From the NCBI RefSeq assembly GCF_021513155.1, contig NZ_CP090983.1:62001-126000 (forward strand): a DNA stretch of 64,000 nt, written 5' to 3'. Of this stretch, positions 63,403-64,000 are shown one piece after another; the stretch's first letter is position 1; each line of letters begins with the position of its first letter. A program made the position numbers and the translations under genes. A model generated the notes under the pieces. It had not been told where the DNA came from, did no database searches, and worked only from the letters and a program-made list of their open reading frames with translations. The stretch comes from Jeotgalibaca sp. MA1X17-3. GTDB lineage: Bacteria > Bacillota > Bacilli > Lactobacillales > Aerococcaceae.

Positions 63403-64000
63403 ATTACTGAAAGTCGTTTCAAATAAGGAGATCGCTCATAACATCTACGAAATAATTTTAACTGGAAATATGGTTTCAACAATGAAGAAAAGTGGACAGT
63501 TTTTACATCTACGTATGAAAAATTCTAGTATGGTCTTAAGACGACCGATCTCTATTGCTTCCATCAATAACGACAGTTGCACTCTTCTCTATCGCATCGT
63601 CGGCAAAGGTACTGAAGAGATGGCTAGCTATCAACCAGGGGATCTTGTTGATGCTCTCGGACCTTTAGGCAATGGCTTCCCTACTGATTTTTTAGAAAGT
63701 AATGCTGAAGTTGCTGTTATCGGCGGTGGTATTGGTGTAGCTCCTTTATATGAATTAGGAAAAGAGTTGCTAAGTAAAGGTGTAAAAACTACCTTTATTT
63801 TAGGTTTTGCTGACAAAGATGATTGTTACTATTATGATGAGTTCACAGCTCTAGGAACCGTCATCCTCTGTACAGATGATGGTTCGTTAGGTCTAAAAGG
63901 TCACGTTGGTGTCGGACTTCCATCAGTTAATCCTGATGCTGTCTTTGCCTGTGGACCGACACCATTATTGCGTCTAGTTCAATTATCCTTTCCTAAACTA
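63392..64000 (+). CDS. pyrK: Dihydroorotate dehydrogenase electron-transfer subunit, partial
   Basis: The gene starts at ATG 63392 with GAGGAGG upstream and overlaps the pyrC end by 11 bases. 203 codons are in the window and the frame is still open at the edge. The FAD motif is LRRPISIAS; the nucleotide-binding motif is GGGIGVAPLYELG; FACGPTPLLR follows. The 2Fe-2S cysteines would lie beyond the window end. It passes electrons from PyrD to NAD. Confidence 0.92.
   Translation, partial: MQVELLKVVSNKEIAHNIYEIILTGNMVSTMKKSGQFLHLRMKNSSMVLRRPISIASINNDSCTLLYRIVGKGTEEMASYQPGDLVDALGPLGNGFPTDFLESNAEVAVIGGGIGVAPLYELGKELLSKGVKTTFILGFADKDDCYYYDEFTALGTVILCTDDGSLGLKGHVGVGLPSVNPDAVFACGPTPLLRLVQLSFPKL

Overview
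The window looks like chromosomal DNA of a low-GC Gram-positive bacterium of the order Lactobacillales, with Carnobacteriaceae or Enterococcaceae-like gene content as my best guess. The evidence is strong AT bias, Shine-Dalgarno-led genes with frequent GTG/TTG starts, a glmS ribozyme, PyrR-type pyrimidine leaders, ECF vitamin transporters, an LPxTG wall anchor and the cdaA-cdaR-glmM operon. No rRNA, CRISPR array, prophage or replication origin was seen.

Layout. 0-2.6 kb: two-gene osmolyte (glycine betaine/choline) ABC importer. 2.7-5.5 kb: galK-galT. 5.5-16.1 kb: saccharide locus 1 on the minus strand. In transcription order it holds a DUF2264 protein, a heparinase II/III-type lyase, a GH88 unsaturated glucuronyl hydrolase, a lipoprotein binding protein, two permeases, a membrane-anchored protein and a YesL-like protein. 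A divergent LacI regulator sits beside it, with two operator-like sites between. The DUF2264, lyase and LacI frames are each broken by single-base losses in A/T runs. 16.1-23 kb: a second LacI regulator, a VOC protein, an ISL3-type element that truncates a PTS EIIB gene, manA, and glmS with its self-cleaving riboswitch.

23-30.8 kb is the most unusual region. A cobalamin riboswitch with its own terminator precedes a 1037-residue LPxTG surface protein made of two DUF4430 domains and two near-identical alpha/alpha-barrel repeats, the two module types that build animal transcobalamin and intrinsic factor. A membrane-anchored DUF4430 protein, EcfT, a fused double ATPase and an ECF S component follow with overlapping genes. 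I read this as a surface-capture-plus-import system for vitamin B12.

31-34 kb: an MFS transporter and a MATE transporter. 34-50 kb: saccharide locus 2, with a PL15-like lyase, an LplABC-type importer, five small membrane proteins of unknown role, a second lyase interrupted by an in-frame TAG, a KdgF-type cupin between two copies of one SDR gene that encode identical proteins, a divergent IclR regulator and a second copy of the binding protein. KdgF plus SDR without KduI or GH88 suggests an alginate-like uronate substrate here, while GH88 in locus 1 suggests a glycosaminoglycan-like substrate. Neither substrate is proven.

50-64 kb is mostly housekeeping: glmM-cdaR-cdaA, a Pit phosphate transporter with its DUF47 partner, a frameshifted azoreductase, tRNA-Tyr/His/Gln, an AarF/UbiB kinase with a phasin-like partner, a pantothenate-type ECF S component, a TVP38 membrane protein, and the start of the pyr operon (pyrR, pyrB, pyrC, partial pyrK) with two PyrR attenuators.
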